From NCBI GenBank assembly GCA_026418215.1, contig JAOABT010000217.1, forward strand, positions 1-6,236: DNA of 6,236 nt, in the 5' to 3' direction. Within the stretch, counting starts at the first letter, position 1; each line of letters begins with the position of its first letter. This DNA is from Clostridia bacterium. GTDB lineage: Bacteria; Bacillota; Clostridia; DSM-8532. Below the pieces are notes generated by a model that saw nothing but the letters and a program-made list of their open reading frames with translations, had not been told where the DNA came from and searched no databases. A program made the translations under genes and the position numbers. Of this stretch, positions 5,934 to 6,236 are shown piece after piece.

Positions 5934-5966
5934 AACAAAAAAGGATATCCTTTAGGACATCCTTTT
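5934..5966 (-). terminator. Rho-independent terminator of the M23 peptidase gene
   Basis: A 12-base-pair stem with one G-U pair joins 5955-5966 to 5939-5950 around a TAAA loop, and a T-rich run follows on the minus strand. It begins about eight bases after the M23 stop codon. The opposite strand also has a T-rich tail, but no plus-strand gene enters it. Confidence 0.9.
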
Positions 5967-5973
5967 AGTCTTT

Positions 5974-6236
5974 TTACTTCTTTCCCTTTACGTAATTAAC
6001 GGGGTTCTGGCGTTCACCATTTTTTCGGACCTCGAAGTGAAGATGCGGACCGGTTGAAAGTCCGGTGCTGCCCACCTTGGCGATAACGTCGCCGGCCTTG
6101 ACCGTCTGCCCCTCCTTAACGAGAAGGCCTCCGTTCTTGATATGCAGGTAAAGCGTCGCGATTCCGCCGCCATGGTCGATGATGATGGTGTTACCTGAGC
6201 CGCCGCTTCTCCAGCCCGACCAGATGACCTTGCCGC
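5974..6236 (-). CDS. M23 family metallopeptidase (LytM-type), C-terminal part
   Basis: Only the last 86 codons are inside the window; the gene continues beyond position 6236. They form the second half of a peptidase M23 domain. The fragment has IIIDHGGG (residues 17-24), the catalytic-type His31 in LYLHIK, the lipoyl-like KEGQTVKAGDVIAKVG stretch (40-55) and the zinc-binding HxH of TGPHLHFEV (61-69). The first zinc ligands (HxxxD) lie outside the window, so it cannot be judged whether the enzyme is active or an EnvC-like degenerate activator. Such proteins cut peptide cross-bridges in peptidoglycan or activate amidases. In many Clostridia an M23 gene sits between ftsX and an S41 protease, so ftsE and ftsX may lie upstream; that is an expectation, not seen here. 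The protein ends NPVNYVKGKK and a strong terminator follows. Confidence 0.95.
   Translation of the reverse strand, partial: GKVIWSGWRSGGSGNTIIIDHGGGIATLYLHIKNGGLLVKEGQTVKAGDVIAKVGSTGLSTGPHLHFEVRKNGERQNPVNYVKGKK

Noticed and set aside
5934..5966. Use of the terminator hairpin on the plus strand
   Set aside because: The stem is near-symmetrical and could work both ways, but no plus-strand gene approaches it.
5988..6173. A 61-codon minus-strand open frame
   Set aside because: It is out of frame with the M23 domain, whose HLH zinc motif and stop codon are clear in another frame of the same strand.

Overview
This window reads as chromosomal core sequence from an endospore-forming, Gram-positive anaerobe, most likely class Clostridia. 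The grounds are a 51-residue alpha/beta-type small acid-soluble spore protein, strong GGAGG-type ribosome binding sites with TTG and GTG starts, SigA-like promoters, and the gene order nusB-xseA-xseB-ispA. Every gene I can support lies on the minus strand, so transcription runs from the high-coordinate end to the low-coordinate end. The species cannot be named from this window.

In transcription order, the right edge holds the 3' end of an M23 (LytM-type) peptidoglycan peptidase gene, closed by a strong intrinsic terminator. A SigA-like promoter then drives a membrane-anchored PDZ/S41 C-terminal processing protease. Next come a small spore-DNA-binding protein (SspF-like SASP) preceded by a sigma-G-like promoter, and a tightly coupled class I SAM-dependent methyltransferase. 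A further promoter candidate inside the end of the methyltransferase gene starts a compact housekeeping operon: nusB (antitermination), xseA and xseB (exodeoxyribonuclease VII), ispA (farnesyl diphosphate synthase) and a divergent PAP2-type membrane phosphatase (DUF212/YuiD family).

The left edge (about 1-271) carries no credible protein gene. On the minus strand it has its own promoter with a perfect TATAAT, followed by a run of local and nested hairpins. Its position, directly after nusB-xseA-xseB-ispA-DUF212, matches the known location of the OLE (ornate, large, extremophilic) noncoding RNA, which in other Firmicutes is followed by oapA and dxs. I call it the 5' part of a probable OLE RNA, truncated by the window edge. 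This is the most interesting object here. The call rests on context plus visible structure, not on a covariance-model search.

The block joins DNA repair, rRNA transcription, isoprenoid precursor synthesis, lipid-phosphate chemistry and a membrane-associated large RNA on one strand. The spore-protein gene sits just upstream with its own predicted forespore promoter.
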